Notes: generated from the letters alone by a model not told the origin. Positions 1 through 10,393 are shown, counted from the first letter of the stretch. The stretch: DNA of 64,000 bases from Nelumbo lutea (GCA_022828595.1 JAKGHH010000002.1:41882222-41946221), one strand, 5' to 3'. A program made the numbers and translations.

Positions 1-282
1 TTTTGATTTTATTAAAATAATACGTGAAAAAACAATACAAATTTGATTTGAAGACCATGATATCAGTCCCAAAATCAACAATATGTTACAAAGATACCCA
101 GAACAATTGCTCCCTTTCTACCCCTTGTTTAGCAAGAGAGTCAGCTCTGTTTCAAAAGTTATCAGTGGTGCTAAATATTTCACAGGGTTTTTTGGTAACA
201 GCAAAACTCTTACATATTTAAAGCTGTCAGTATGAGGGGTAAAATAACAAGAAAGACATAAACAAGTCATAAAGATTAAATG

Positions 283-1830
283 AACCTCCCAGTGTACTAT
301 ATGTCGGTTTTTAGGATGCCTCAAACTGTGGTAAAAAGAGTTGAAAAGATAATGAGAAATTTCCTTTGGGAGCCTGGTGAAGGGAAGAAAGATCATTTTG
401 TTAGATGGTATAAGGTGATGCAACTAAAGGCTGAAGGGGCTCTGGGCATTGGAAATGTTAAGTTGAAGAACTCGGCTTTGTTGAGTAAATGGCTTTGGAG
501 ATTCCCTAAAGAAAAGGAGAGGCTGTGGACTAGAGTAATTTAAAGTATCCATGGGCTGTCAAACAATGGTTGGGATGTGGGCTGCTTACATAGAGCTACT
601 TTGGCTGCTCCTTGGAAGGCTATCCATGGCAATCTTCCTGTATTTCTCAATCACATAAGGTATGATTTGGCTTTGGGTCAGAGAATTAGATTTTTAGAGG
701 ATATTTGGGTAGGGGAATCCCCCCTTCCGGAGGTTTTTCCTTCTCTCTTTGAGCTTTCTAGTTTCAAAGGTAAACCTATTTGTGAATTTATTAGTTCTTC
801 CCCATCCCTTTCAGACCTGAGTTGGAACCTTGGCTTCACTAGAAACGTGAGAGAATCTGAAATTTCCAATGTCTCTTCTTTTCTTCTTCTACTGAGTTCA
901 GTATTTTTGGGGGAGGGTGGTTTAGATTCTAGAGTGTGAGCCCTTAATCAGTCGGGTTCTTTTTCCTATAAGTCCTTTTTGAATTCTCTTATCTCCACCA
1001 CCCCTCACCTTTCCCTATTAAGGAGATATGGTCTCAGCCCATCCCTCCAAAAGTTGGTGCTTTTTGTTCGGAAGTGTTTCATGATTCCATTAACACCTAT
1101 GATCTACTTCAAACGAAAAGACCAAATTGGTGCTTGTCCCCAAGTTGGTTCTCTTTATGTAAGTTGTATGGTGAGACCGACTTTCATCTTTTGATCTCCT
1201 GTCCTTTTGCTAATTCTATTTGGGAGTGGTTTTCATCTCTTTTTGGATGCAGTTGGCCTCCCCCTGATTGTCTGGTAGGTGTATTTAGTTATCAATTTTT
1301 CAGCTGCCCGAAAAGAAGAGGCAGGATTATGTGGAGATGCACTAGAGTAGCAGTGATCTGTACAATTTAGAAGGAAAGGAACCTAAGAATCTTTGAAGAC
1401 AAGGAAAGAAGGAAGCTGTGATTGAGGTGATTACCCTAAAAGTAGCACATAGGGTGAGCACCTTAAAGCTTTTTGCTGACTTTAAGGTAGAAAAATTCTT
1501 CAGATCGTGGGGAACAATTGCAGGTTCTTCATCTAGAAGACAGAAAGTACATGAGGCCTGGTCTCCTCCATGTGTTGGGTGGAAGAAATTAAACTTTAAC
1601 GGTAGCTGTATGGGTAATCCTGAACCATTGGGTATTAGTGGGGTAAGTAGGGAAGAAAAAGGAAACATTCTAGCTTTGTACTCGGGGCCTATTTAGCATG
1701 GAGATGCGGTGAGATCAGAATTATTGGCAGCAGTCTATGGAGTAGAGAAAGATAAAGAAATGGGAATTAATAAGCTGATTATTGAAGGTGAGTCAAACGT
1801 AGTTGTGGGCTAGCTGTAAAAGGGGGAAGG
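283..1830 (+). pseudogene. LINE reverse transcriptase tail, zf-RVT and RNase H, broken
   Basis: This is the coding remnant inside the LINE. The first open piece (to 540) is the RT thumb and connection region. A second piece (577-939) and a third (about 1040-1370) are in different frames and carry the linker and the zinc-binding zf-RVT segment with a CPFANSIWEW motif. The last piece (1418-1696) enters RNase H, with KLNFNGSCMGNPEP as the start of the catalytic domain, and ends at a TAG after YSGPI. Beyond that stop the reading frame still reads as RNase H (SELLAAVYGVEK, then a region ending near 1830). In a living element this part would help copy the LINE RNA at the target site. No endonuclease or RT catalytic YxDD region is present. 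Confidence 0.88.
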
Positions 1831-2030
1831 AATCATATGGAAGTTAAGGAATGAATTTAGGCAATTCAAGAAGATTTCTAAAGACACAATGATCTAAATA
1901 AGGTGGATTAGGAGATCTGCAAACAGTGAATAGCTTCTATTTGGGCTTTGTTTTTGCTCACAACTCCTTGTTGTATCTCTGTTTTTTTAATCTAATGAAT
2001 CAATTTTTGTATTGCTGAACAAAAAAAAAA
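283..2030 (+). mobile_element. LINE (L1-type), 5'-truncated, with poly-A tail and perfect target duplication
   Basis: This is the 3' part of a plant non-LTR retrotransposon. It begins inside the C-terminal region of the reverse transcriptase ORF (LPVYYMSVFRMP and FLWEPGEGKKDHFVRW motifs at 283-420). It continues through the zinc-binding zf-RVT region (about 1040-1250, Cys-x2-Cys then His/Cys residues, in a shifted frame) and ends in an RNase H domain (about 1570-1830). An A-run ends at 2030. The 18-bp sequence AGTCATAAAGATTAAATG occurs at 265-282 and again at 2031-2048, so both ends of the insertion are fixed. The ORF is broken by stops (for example after 540) and frameshifts, so it is dead. 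The perfect duplication suggests a fairly young insertion of an already truncated or defective copy. Confidence 0.93.
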
Positions 2031-2048
2031 AGTCATAAAGATTAAATG

Positions 2049-2565
2049 TGGTTTAGTTTGGTAGTTTACACCCATAGGGAAGAGCATCAAAGCTCCACTC
2101 CCAATAGAGCCCCAATAAGATGTTAAATAGACAACCCAACTAACCCAGAAGAGAGACAATCCAAAAATGAAGAGAAATTCAATCCAAATTACAAACAGAA
2201 CACATAACCTACATATTCATATATATATATCACAAAACAGAAAAGAACATAACCTGACAAAACATGAAGAAAGATATCTTTTTATGGCAATTGGACAAAG
2301 ATAACCTAGGCAAACTGACCAATTCACCCAATTGTGCCCACACTCAATACAAATGACCTACATTCCAATACCCTTCCAATAAGAAAAAAAATCTTTTAAG
2401 ATGGTGCATGGTGTCTTGGGGAGGACTTTAATGTGATCAGGTTCAACAAATGAAACAAATAATTCTAACCAACAAACCTCTACAAATATGAGGAGATTTA
2501 ATGAATTTTGTGATACCTGTAAGGTAAAAGAGATCCCAATACAACCCCAATCACCTTCTATATCT
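2049..2565. other. Unassigned AT-rich sequence between LINE and copia remnants
   Basis: I see no coding sequence and no convincing exon of the surrounding FGGY gene on either strand. The stretch after about 2400 may be decayed copia pol upstream of the recognisable RNase H, but I cannot support that by motif. Confidence 0.5.
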
Positions 2566-3211
2566 CTATTTGACTAGACCTAACATATCCTACGCTATTG
2601 GAGTGGTTAGCCAATATATGCATGAACCCAAGACATCACATATGCAAGTAGTTAACAGAATTTTAGCCTATCTGAAAGGATGCCCTAGCAAGGGTATGTT
2701 GTATTCCGATCACAGCCATCTAAAAACTGAGGCTTACACAGATGTTGATTGGGTAGGGTCCATTGATGATAGAAGATCTACATCTAGTTATTGTGCCTTA
2801 GTTGGAGGCAATGTGGTTTCATGGAGAAGTAAGAAACAATCTGTTGTTGCTCGTTCTAGTGCTAAGGCAGAGTATAGAGCAATGGTTCATTGAGTGTCTG
2901 AACTACTCTGATTGAAGACCTTATTGACTGAGATGGGCATCCAAGCAAATGTCCCAATGGGACTATATTGTGACAACCAAACAACCACAAATATTGCCCA
3001 AAATCCTATCCAACATGATCATAAAAAGCATATTGAGGTGGATAGACACTTTATTAGAAACAAAATTGCTAGCAGAGAGATTTGCCTTACTTTTGTAAGG
3101 TCAAAAGTCCAACTAGCTGATTGCCTCACTAAAGGTGTTCACCATCCAAAGTTTGCTAAGAACCTTACCGAACTAGGCATGATTGACATATATGCTCAGC
3201 TTGAGGGGGAG
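2566..3211 (+). pseudogene. Ty1/copia RNase H (3' end of pol)
   Basis: Two open pieces in the same general direction encode the C-terminal RNase H of a Ty1/copia polyprotein. The first (2570-2893) carries TRPNISYAIGVVSQYM, AYTDVDWVGSIDDRRSTS and VSWRSKKQSVVARSSAKAEYRA, all hallmark copia motifs. The second (2912-3217) carries LYCDNQTT, HIEVDRHFIR and ADCLTKG. They are separated by in-frame TGA codons near 2892 and 2928. The polypurine tract at about 3201-3211 and an LTR-like TGTTGACAATGC follow directly, as expected for the 3' end of a copia element. Gag, protease, integrase and most of RT are missing upstream. Confidence 0.92.
3201..3211 (+). promoter_or_regulatory. Polypurine tract of the copia remnant
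   Basis: TTGAGGGGGAG lies just before the TGTTGACA LTR start. It would have primed plus-strand DNA synthesis. The copia pol reading frame runs through it, which is usual in this group. Confidence 0.75.
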
Positions 3212-3430
3212 TGTTGACAATGCTTAGTTAGGGGTATCTTAGCCTTTTCCTCTTCTCTTGTACTCTCTCTATATTTGGACGCCCAAGTAAGGTCTTCCTT
3301 GTAATTTTCTCTTTTCAAAATATGAAGAACTTTTGAGGGTGTTAACAGTAACTAACACACACCTCTCAGCACATCTCTCTTTCTCTCTTCTAAACCTTAG
3401 ATTTATAACTCTTGTTTACCAACTAAAATA
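3212..3430 (+). repeat. 3' LTR of the copia remnant (end uncertain)
   Basis: The sequence begins TGTTGACAATGC directly after the polypurine tract. It is a short LTR-like stretch with pyrimidine-rich blocks and a poly-A-signal-like region. Its 3' end cannot be fixed because no second LTR is present and LINE sequence begins near 3460. Confidence 0.65.
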
Positions 3431-5061
3431 TTTGGCATGCTTTTAAAAGATAATACTCAAGAAAGGAGGTTCTAGATACCCATAGTAGAAAAGTATGCTC
3501 AATGTTTAGCAGCATGGAAGAGAAATTACACCTTGCAAATTTCTTCAAGAAAAGTATGCTCAACATTGATAAAACCCACTCTAGAAAACCTACCAATATA
3601 CTACCTTTTAGTCTTCAACATGCCAAGAAGGAAGGTGTGGAATGTGGAGAAAAATATGATAGATTTTTTGTGGGAACCAAGTGACGGTAGGAAGGATCAT
3701 TTGATAAGTTGGGGAACTATGTGTAAAGGCAAAGAAGGGGGCTTAAGCATAGGGAAAATAGGGAAGAAGAATTTAACCTTGTTAGGTAAGTGGCTTTAGA
3801 GATGGCCTTTAGAGAGGGGAAGACTTGGGCATGAAGTGGTGGAAAGTACACATGGATTGTTGGTCTTTCACAATAGGCTACTTTGTCTTCATAGTGGCAT
3901 TCTCCCTAAGTTTCTAAGCTTTATAAGGTACAATGCATGTACCTGAGATAAGGTTTTATTCTGGGAAGACCTTTGGATTGGTAATTCTACTCTTAAAGAC
4001 CTTTTTCCCTCATATTCCCTCTCTGTGCTTAAAAATCAACATGTACAAAGACTTGACTCCCTTTCCACTTCGAATGGTATTAATTGGGATCTAAGGTTCA
4101 AAAGAAACCTAATGGATCATGAGTTTGATTATCTTTCTCTGCTTTTTAAAATTCTTAAGCCTATTTCTTTGGATCCTTTCTTACTTGACTCTAGGGTTTG
4201 GACTCTTCACCCTAAAGGTGTCTTCTCTTATGCTTCCTTCATTTCCTCCTTATGTTCATCTTCCTCTCCCTCTTCTTTCCTTCAAAAAAATTTGGTCCAA
4301 ACCTTTCCCACCCTAGGTCAATGCTCTCTGTTAGGGAGTCTTTCATGAAAATTTGAAAAACATGGATACTCTACAAAAAAGACAACTTCTCTTTGCCTTT
4401 CCCCTAATTGGTGTATCCTTTGTAAAGCTAATGGTGAGAGTTGTTGCCACTTATTTTTTTCCTATCCCATGGTTGGAAGCCTTTGGAAAAGGTTGTTAGT
4501 ACTCTTTGGGCATAGTTGAATATCACCTTTGCAAATCAATGGCCCATATGACACTTCTACCTTTAGCTAATTTAAGCGAAGGGGAGAATTCCATTGAGAT
4601 GTGATTTGGACCATTTGGGAAGAAAAGAATGACAGAATATTCAATGATAAAGAAAGAATGGTGGAGGTTATTTAGGATTGTCTCATTAAAAGAGATATAC
4701 ATTGGGCCAAAATCTTAAATCTCTTTTCCTAGTTTACCATCGGTGATATTTGGAGGAATTGGGGAGTTGTGGCAAACTATTCAAAAGCTAAGGCAAAGCT
4801 TGCTCCAAGGCCTACAGAAGGGTTCATAAAACTAAACTTTGATGGCAGCAGCCTTGGAAACCCAAGGCCATCAAGAATAGGGGGGTGTCTTTGTTAGACA
4901 ACGTATGCCCTCAGCTCCAATCAAACTGATGTATTATGATTTTTGTTATTGAATAAAATCATATCATTATTATTTTATGTGTGTTTTTGGTATTTTTTTG
5001 TGTATTACTCTTTAAACTGGACATTTATGAGACTTATATTAGTAAAAATGTTTCTGTGTAC

Positions 5062-5302
5062 AAGGTTTAAAATATTGATACAGGTTGATACACCAGTAGG
5101 GGCGTATTGGCTTGTATCGAAGCTCAGTCTCCCCTTTTTTTTCTTTGAAACTAGTTTAGAGGGGTCGGTTTAAGGCTGGTCTAATCAAGTCAAACCCCGA
5201 TACAACCCCTGTAAGGGTGTATCGTTAAGCCACTGATACAAATACGGTACGCCCGATACAATACAACTTTGTTTGTGTATCGTATCGAAATTTTGAACAT
5301 TG
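5062..5302. mobile_element. MITE-like element, AAGGTT...AACATT family, inside the solo LTR
   Basis: The ends read AAGGTTTAAAATATTGATAC on the left and, on the complement of the right end, CAATGTTCAAAATTTCGATA, forming imperfect terminal inverted repeats. Flanks TCTGTGTAC (5053-5061) and CCTGTGTAT (5303-5311) resemble a ~9-bp target duplication. Related copies lie at 8826-8975 and 52717-52913. There is no coding sequence. The 9-bp duplication hints at a Mutator-type mobiliser, but that is inference. Confidence 0.75.
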
Positions 5303-6202
5303 CCTGTGTATTGCACTAAGTGATGGACTGGGCTGCTTTTGATGTACCAACCAGTGAAATCCACTAAGGGTCAAATACCTAGGTATGTTGGAACAGTTTG
5401 GAATATCACTTGAGTGGGTGATTATTGTGATAGGATCACCCCCTTTATCAGACAAAGAAAATATCCTAGTTTACACTCTTTTTTGATGAAAACCTAAAAC
5501 TATCGATAGTGGATTTCAATGTGTTTTGAAATCAATTTGCAAAATGTATTTATATTTATAAATGGTTATTTTATGAAAAATGTTTACAAAAGATTTTAAT
5601 CATGGGATCCATTTGAGCATAGGGTATGACATTGCATATAGTAGTCAGGGAAGAGGTCCTTCCCTATGAGTAGTGTACAGATATTTTGAGCTGAGAATTT
5701 AAGAGCAAAAGACCATTTAGGCTGAAACCATTTCTTACATTAATTCATTGTCTTTGAGCTTCATTGGGTGGCTGAAACCAAAGACCACTTATACTTAAGT
5801 GTTGGACCCATTCTAAGCCCAATACAATTGCCTTAGGGATTTACTAGGTTTACCTAGTGAATTCGGTCCATGTGGTTCTCTACATGGGCCAAACCCATAT
5901 AGATTGATATGAGAGCTTGGTAGGTCCCACACCATACAATATTCAGGTATAATGGACTTGCAAGGAATGTGAACAACAACTACTTAAGTAATGGGCCTAA
6001 TCCATTCTATGAGCTAATAAGACTAGTCACATGACTAGTTTAAATTGTCATGTGCATGGGTGGGTTGCTTGGGTCGAATTGTTAATGAGCTTGGTCTTTT
6101 TTTATTACTAAAGTAATTAGGAGTATTCCCAAATTAGAGAACTTCTAATTAAGTTAGAGCTAAGATTTCAAAACTCCTAATGACATTACGTCTTGTCAAC
6201 TC

Positions 6203-6210
6203 TATAAAAT
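6203..6210 (+). promoter_or_regulatory. TATA box of the solo LTR
   Basis: TATAAAAT sits about 500 bp before the LTR end. The related LTR at 28380 has TATAAAAAT in the matching place (29762). Confidence 0.6.
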
Positions 6211-7100
6211 ATAGAGTAAGAAAGATCTAGAAAGAGATTCTCATCCATTCTCATAGCATCCAAACCCTAGTTCGACCAGGCCATTGAAGGAAACTTTTCT
6301 CTCTTATTTTCTCTGTTGTTCCAGCAAAAACCCAGATTTCTCAAGTGGTTAATAGATGCACACAGAGTACAAACTTGGAGTCCAAAATCAATTCACAAAA
6401 GATTGCAAGATCAACTTCTCTATTGGTGTTGCGCCATCTTCAGCTTGGAGCCCGATTTGGGCTTGAACTTGGGTGTGAACAACCACTTTGGGAGCTGCAA
6501 CTTGTGGTCTCCATATCACGTATAAACCTATTCAAATTTGGAAATCAAATTGGGCAACCTAAAGCTAGATCGATCCTAGGAGAAATTGGTTTCTCTAATG
6601 AGAATTTCAATTCTCTATTTCTTGGACTGTTAAAAGAATTGAATTTCATCCTAGAAACCCTAGCAAGGTTCAACCATTTTGGGCAATTTACAGTCCTCAC
6701 AACAGTCTTCAAGGATGTGGAAGAGCATATAATTGCTTTATATTCGAGCCCAGTTGGACAAGGGGTGTAGTAATGTGGACAGATTGGTAACTGAAGAAGA
6801 CTCTAAGTTGGGTATTGGGTGGTTGACAAATTCTGACACAACATTTGGACTTATAGGGAAGCTGTGAAAGGATTTAAATGGTTAACCACTAATGTGACTG
6901 TACGGATCCTTTAGCAAAGGAGATCAGCTAATGGGATAGCAGATCACTTAGACAAGAAAGGGGATCTATAGGGAATAGATGTTTTGGGCTCAATTGTAAT
7001 TCGATTTGTATCTGAGGCTGCATCTCACACCTACTTTTTGGAAAGATTCTATGTACATCTTCTGGTTTTATTAATAAATCATATTCTTATCAAAAAAAAA

Positions 7101-7297
7101 GAAGAAACGGAAAAAACCGTCCACTGGAGTCCTATTTATATGGAATAAAATCTTAAAATGCAAGAAGTTTTCTACTAATTTCTCAATTATCTCTTAATGC
7201 GACAAAACCTTCATACAACATATTACTTGGTCCAGTGGATCAACAAAACAATTCCACTGAAGAATTATTAGGATAAAAAATTTAAATTGCTTGTCAC
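7101..7297 (-). other. FGGY intron 2, part between LINE and exon 2
   Basis: This is ordinary AT-rich intronic sequence. It starts with the donor GTGACAAG (minus strand) and contains no recognisable exon or repeat. Confidence 0.6.
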
Positions 7298-7377
7298 CTC
7301 AATGCAGTCACCATCCTTCCAGATTTGTATGGGACTACTAGCTGAACCTAGAAGCTTTCCATTCCCATCAAAGAGAC
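7298..7377 (-). CDS. FGGY: FGGY carbohydrate kinase, exon 2
   Basis: This is an 80-bp exon. The acceptor is ACTCAG (7383-7378 on the minus strand), and the exon begins with the last two bases of the Gly codon split with exon 1. It encodes GLFDGNGKLLGSASSPIQIW followed by KDGDCIE, a segment strongly conserved in plant FGGY kinases, where a Q-S-S-T-D-I-W motif normally follows in the next exon. The donor is GAG then GTGACAAG at 7297. It ends in phase 0. It is far too short to find by ORF length and is recognised only by protein similarity and by the exact in-frame join to exon 1, 5.8 kb away. No stop codon interrupts it. Confidence 0.85.
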
Positions 7378-8116
7378 CTGAGTCAATTGTTCATACTGCA
7401 TAGGTAAGAAAAAAAAGGTAACATCCATAATAGCTAAAGCATAAATATTTAAATATAACCAGTTGAAAGCTCTTTTAGACAACAACTGGTTCAATGTAAT
7501 TTTTGAACTTACAACTAGTAATCAAAGACCAGCTGCATGAAATCATATAATGTGGATCTTACAAATTTTATAAATTAATCCTTCTAACTAGAGATTAATT
7601 TTCACTATGTTACTTGCAGTTATGAAGAAATTTCACAAAACATTCATTGATCGATTACATAGTAAATAAGAATAACATTATCATCTTATCAGCTACTATT
7701 TTTTCCAGTTCTCAGCTCTAACATAGCATCAACATCAATGGTTGAAACAACGGGAGTTTTTTAAAGAGAGATTCTTAGGGTATACAAATTAACATCATCT
7801 TGGCAGAAGCAACAGCTAGATGGGAAGCTACTCTTCTTAATCAAGATCCAGAAAAAGGGGGCATGAAGTGCAAGAAGATTAGAATCTATTTGAGACCTGG
7901 ACCTGATGCAGGATCTTGAGAGGTTATCCTTTGATGATTTCTAGAGTATTGGAATCCTCCATTTAGTTTGACCATTTTACCATAAAAGGGGACCCTAAAA
8001 GCTAAGCTGTAGAAGCCACATGTAAAAGATGATCAACAGGGGCAACGCTTGATTGACCCTTAACCCATTGCATTCCTAACGAAACAGGGACATCCAATCC
8101 ACACAGCTTCAGCTTT
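7378..8116 (-). other. FGGY intron 1, distal part without recognised elements
   Basis: No exon is visible. The stretch from about 7790 to 8110 has more balanced base composition and may be decayed retrotransposon sequence belonging to the gypsy remnant that follows, but I see no motif that proves it. Confidence 0.45.
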
Positions 8117-8524
8117 TGTCACGAGCCATTGGTGGCAGAGGACACGTGGCAAAAGATCTGGCAAGTAACCACAGTGGAAGATTCATTGGGGTGATGCGCA
8201 TCAAGGGAGCAAGCCATGGCCTTTCAGCTACAATGCTTACTCACATCTGCAAGCATCTGAGGTCGTTACGAAGCCATTGGCAGATGCAATCATTTATATT
8301 CTGTTATTTACTTTTCTTTCTGTTATTTGCTTTCTATTGTAATGGTCTGAGGCAACCCTCTCTATATATTTGCATGGCTTGAATAATGAAATCAGCGATC
8401 ATTTTATTCCCTTAGTTATTTGTTTGAAGCCTTCTCTTGGTTTCAGCCCTCTTTGAGCGGTGCTCTGCACCATTGCTTGAGGGAGTTACCTATTTCTTCT
8501 CTCACCGAGAAGGAATACGTAACA
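8117..8524 (+). repeat. 5' LTR of a Ty3/gypsy remnant
   Basis: The LTR begins TGTCACGAGCC and ends ACGTAACA, followed within three bases by a tRNA-iMet-type primer-binding site. A TATA-like CTCTATATATTTG at about 8360 fits the U3/R region. No second LTR is visible, so the element lost its 3' part or was broken by later events. Confidence 0.8.
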
Positions 8525-8526
8525 TT

Positions 8527-8538
8527 TGGTATCAAAGC
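8527..8538 (+). promoter_or_regulatory. Primer-binding site (tRNA-iMet type)
   Basis: TGGTATCAAAGC matches the complement of the plant initiator tRNA-Met 3' end at all but one position and sits just after the LTR, as expected for reverse-transcription priming. Confidence 0.85.
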
Positions 8539-8549
8539 AGACTGATCCC

Positions 8550-9130
8550 ATGGATTCAAGAAGAGCAAATCTCGAAGCTCATCTCAGCCGTATCAAGAAG
8601 AACCATCAACGGATCCTAGCTCAAATGGCAGAGATCGAATACAACCTCAAACAGATTTTGCCTCTGGTTGATGAAGCAATGTGGAAGGGTGTTGAGACTC
8701 CAAACCCACCACCGGATCTTGTTGCCCCTATTGATAAATAAACGGTGGCATTTCTGACGATTAGTGCAAAGACCTTCACCCCTCAAGCCAATACCCACCA
8801 GCTCCTCAACCCTACTACTCTCAACCAAGGTTTAAAATATTGATACAAGCCGGGGGTGTATCAGGGTCGGTATAAGGTTGATCTACCCTCTGAACCAGAA
8901 CCAGGTCACACCCTGATACAACCCCTGTAGGAGCGTATCGTTAAGCCAATGATACAATTCGAAATTTTGAACCTTACTCCCAACACAGTGTTAACAGCCA
9001 TCACGATAAACATCGTTCCCCCTCGAAGAAGGAAAGAAGCCCAACTATTACTATACAACCCTTGCCAACCCAGCCCCTTCACCTCTCTGCTCCGGTTACT
9101 CCTCTCTCAAGCGCCCTCTCCAACAGTATA
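8550..9130 (+). pseudogene. Gypsy gag remnant, interrupted by a MITE
   Basis: The ATG at 8550 opens a frame (MDSRRANLEAHLSRIKKNHQ) with a coiled-coil-like N-terminus typical of plant gypsy (chromovirus-like) gag. It runs to a stop at about 8741. Decayed frame continues to 8825, where a MITE (8826-8975) interrupts it. Beyond the MITE a Ser/Pro-rich linker-like stretch (about 8985-9130) fits the region after the gag N-terminus. In the intact family gag would form the virus-like particle. The capsid major homology region and zinc knuckle are not recognisable. Confidence 0.6.
8826..8975. mobile_element. MITE-like element, AAGGTT...AACCTT family, inside gypsy gag
   Basis: A 150-bp element has ends CAAGGTTTAAAATATTGA and (complement of right end) AAGGTTCAAAATTTCGAA. 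It is flanked by ACTCTCAAC (8817-8825) and ACTCCCAAC (8976-8984), a 9-bp duplication with one mismatch. The same family is inside the solo LTR at 5062. The interior contains short repeats of the GATACA and TATCG type. No protein is encoded. Confidence 0.8.
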
Positions 9131-9685
9131 ACCAGTGTGGTACCGCCATTTTCACTAAGCCAACAAACCTATTCTGTCACAAAGTCATGGTGTGGACCAA
9201 ACATCTTCCAGCCATAGCAAAACCACCGATCTCAAAGTTATTGGTGATCTCACCATTTGGAGCAGCAAAGAGATCTACCAGTTTCGTAAAATCTCAACAG
9301 AGTACTGGAGAGGAGTATGCCTACGTTGCCCGGTTCCATCCGGCGATGCCCCGTGTCGCCAAGGGTGCTCAAGCACTTGACACGCGCTTATTGGAGTTGT
9401 GTTTCAACGACTGCAACTGATCTCTGCTATCCAGCACCCACTTCACGTACGAACGATCTATGAGAGTAAGCTTCTTGGGCATGACCTGAATAAACATTTG
9501 GTTTATTTTTGAGTTTTTTGCGAGGTAGGCACCAATGTGAAGACACTAACATGTTCACTACGATAAATTCCAATCGATTCAATCTGGTCGGGTTACCTTA
9601 ACTTAAAACCGAAACTGACCTAATATTAAGCAAAATTGATTTGGTCGGTTTGAGTCGGGTTGGATCAGTTTCCGTCTTTTTTTTT
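9131..9685. other. Unassigned sequence, possibly more gypsy internal region
   Basis: Bases 9180-9480 have higher GC than their surroundings and short open frames on the plus strand (to 9420) without a motif I recognise. They may be the decayed continuation of the gypsy gag. The rest is AT-rich with nothing recognisable. Confidence 0.4.
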
Positions 9686-9990
9686 ATATGGAAAGGGGGA
9701 AAGTTGGTTAATGGCATTTTGTTATTTTGATTTTCATTGACCAATAAAGGAAAATATGTTTTCTATCATTTACCAAATAAAGTGATAAATTTTCCAAGGG
9801 GAAATTATCCAACACTTGAATGGACAAAAATGCCCCTTTTAATAATGGATTTCTATGAATAAAATGGTCACTGTTTTATTTACCTGAAAAAAATAAAAGA
9901 ACATGGATAAATACACTTAAGTGATCTAGGTAATTACATTTATCCAAATAAATAACTTAAAAGCGAATGAGGCATTAAAGAAAACCACGT
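9686..9990. mobile_element. MITE-like repeat, family also at 14078 and 47106
   Basis: This ~290-bp stretch shares ordered blocks with 14078-14357 and 47106-47411: GGTTAATGG, a TTTTCCAAGGGGAAATTATC-type block, ATGCCCCTTTTAATAATGG, AAAATGGTCACTG and AATAAAAGAACATGG. The right end carries AAGCGAATGAGGC, resembling hAT-type ends (AGCGAACCA). I cannot set exact termini or a target duplication here. Confidence 0.65.
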
Positions 9991-10393
9991 TGAAACCAAC
10001 TCTGCTACTCAAGGTTCCAATGCATTTTGGAATTCTAATCCTGACAATTGCTTATCACAGGATGAGGTTCGAGAATCTATGAGTAGAATCAAACTAATTA
10101 AACCAATGCATAAAAGCATGCATTGGATATATTCTAACACTACTGATCGGATGATATTTGTACCAATTGATCATGAAGAGAACCGGATGCATGAGATGGA
10201 GATTAGCGTTAATGATCCATGGTTTAATCACGTCAATACGGGTCTATATGAGCTTATCTTTGGTGAGTCCCTTTGTCCAAGAGCAAGTCCTAATGCATGC
10301 CATGCACAGGATACTACAGGACGTGTTGTTGAAAGGATTCTCAAACAACTCTTTATCAAAATGGTAGTTGGGCCGAAAGTGGTTGAATTGTAG
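9991..10393 (+). other. Unrecognised coding-like stretch
   Basis: An open frame (10079-10393, 104 codons, and open upstream of its ATG) has protein-like composition with mixed charged and aromatic residues (MSRIKLIKPMHKSMHWIYSN, NDPWFNHVNTGLYELIFGES). It lies in FGGY intron 1, on the opposite strand to the gene. I do not recognise a family. It could be a fragment of a transposon protein. No splice-site or neighbour evidence supports a host gene. Confidence 0.3.

Larger units (their letters stand above)
4892..6704 (+). repeat. Solo LTR (about 1.8 kb) inserted in LINE RNase H, with GTCTT duplication
   Basis: The sequence starts TGTTAGACA and ends CCTCACAACA, giving the usual TG...CA ends. It is flanked by GTCTT at 4887-4891 and 6705-6709. 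Removing it restores the LINE RNase H frame exactly, which fixes both boundaries. A TATA box (TATAAAAT at 6203-6210) lies in the expected U3/R position. Related copies are at 28380-30300 (longest) and 34016-34700 (truncated). No internal retrotransposon region is left, so the likely origin is unequal recombination between the two LTRs of a full element. Confidence 0.92.
3460..7100 (+). mobile_element. Second LINE, 5'-truncated, split by a solo LTR
   Basis: The element has two parts. The first (about 3460-4891) contains RT C-terminal motifs (PIVEKYAQ, LPIYYLLVFNMP, FLWEPSDGRKDHLISW), a decayed linker and zf-RVT region, and the beginning of RNase H (KLNFDGSSLGNPRP, near 4830). The second part (6705-7100) resumes the RNase H frame with FKDVEEHIIALYSSP and runs to a 3' UTR and A-run at about 7091-7099. 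The two parts join in frame if the 4892-6704 insertion and one copy of the GTCTT duplication are removed. Stops and frameshifts elsewhere show the LINE is dead. I could not fix its own target duplication. Confidence 0.88.

Noticed and set aside
4892..6704. ORFs at 6316-6770 considered as a gene.
   Set aside because: They lie in the U5 part of the solo LTR, and the last codons (from 6705) are the resumed LINE RNase H frame.
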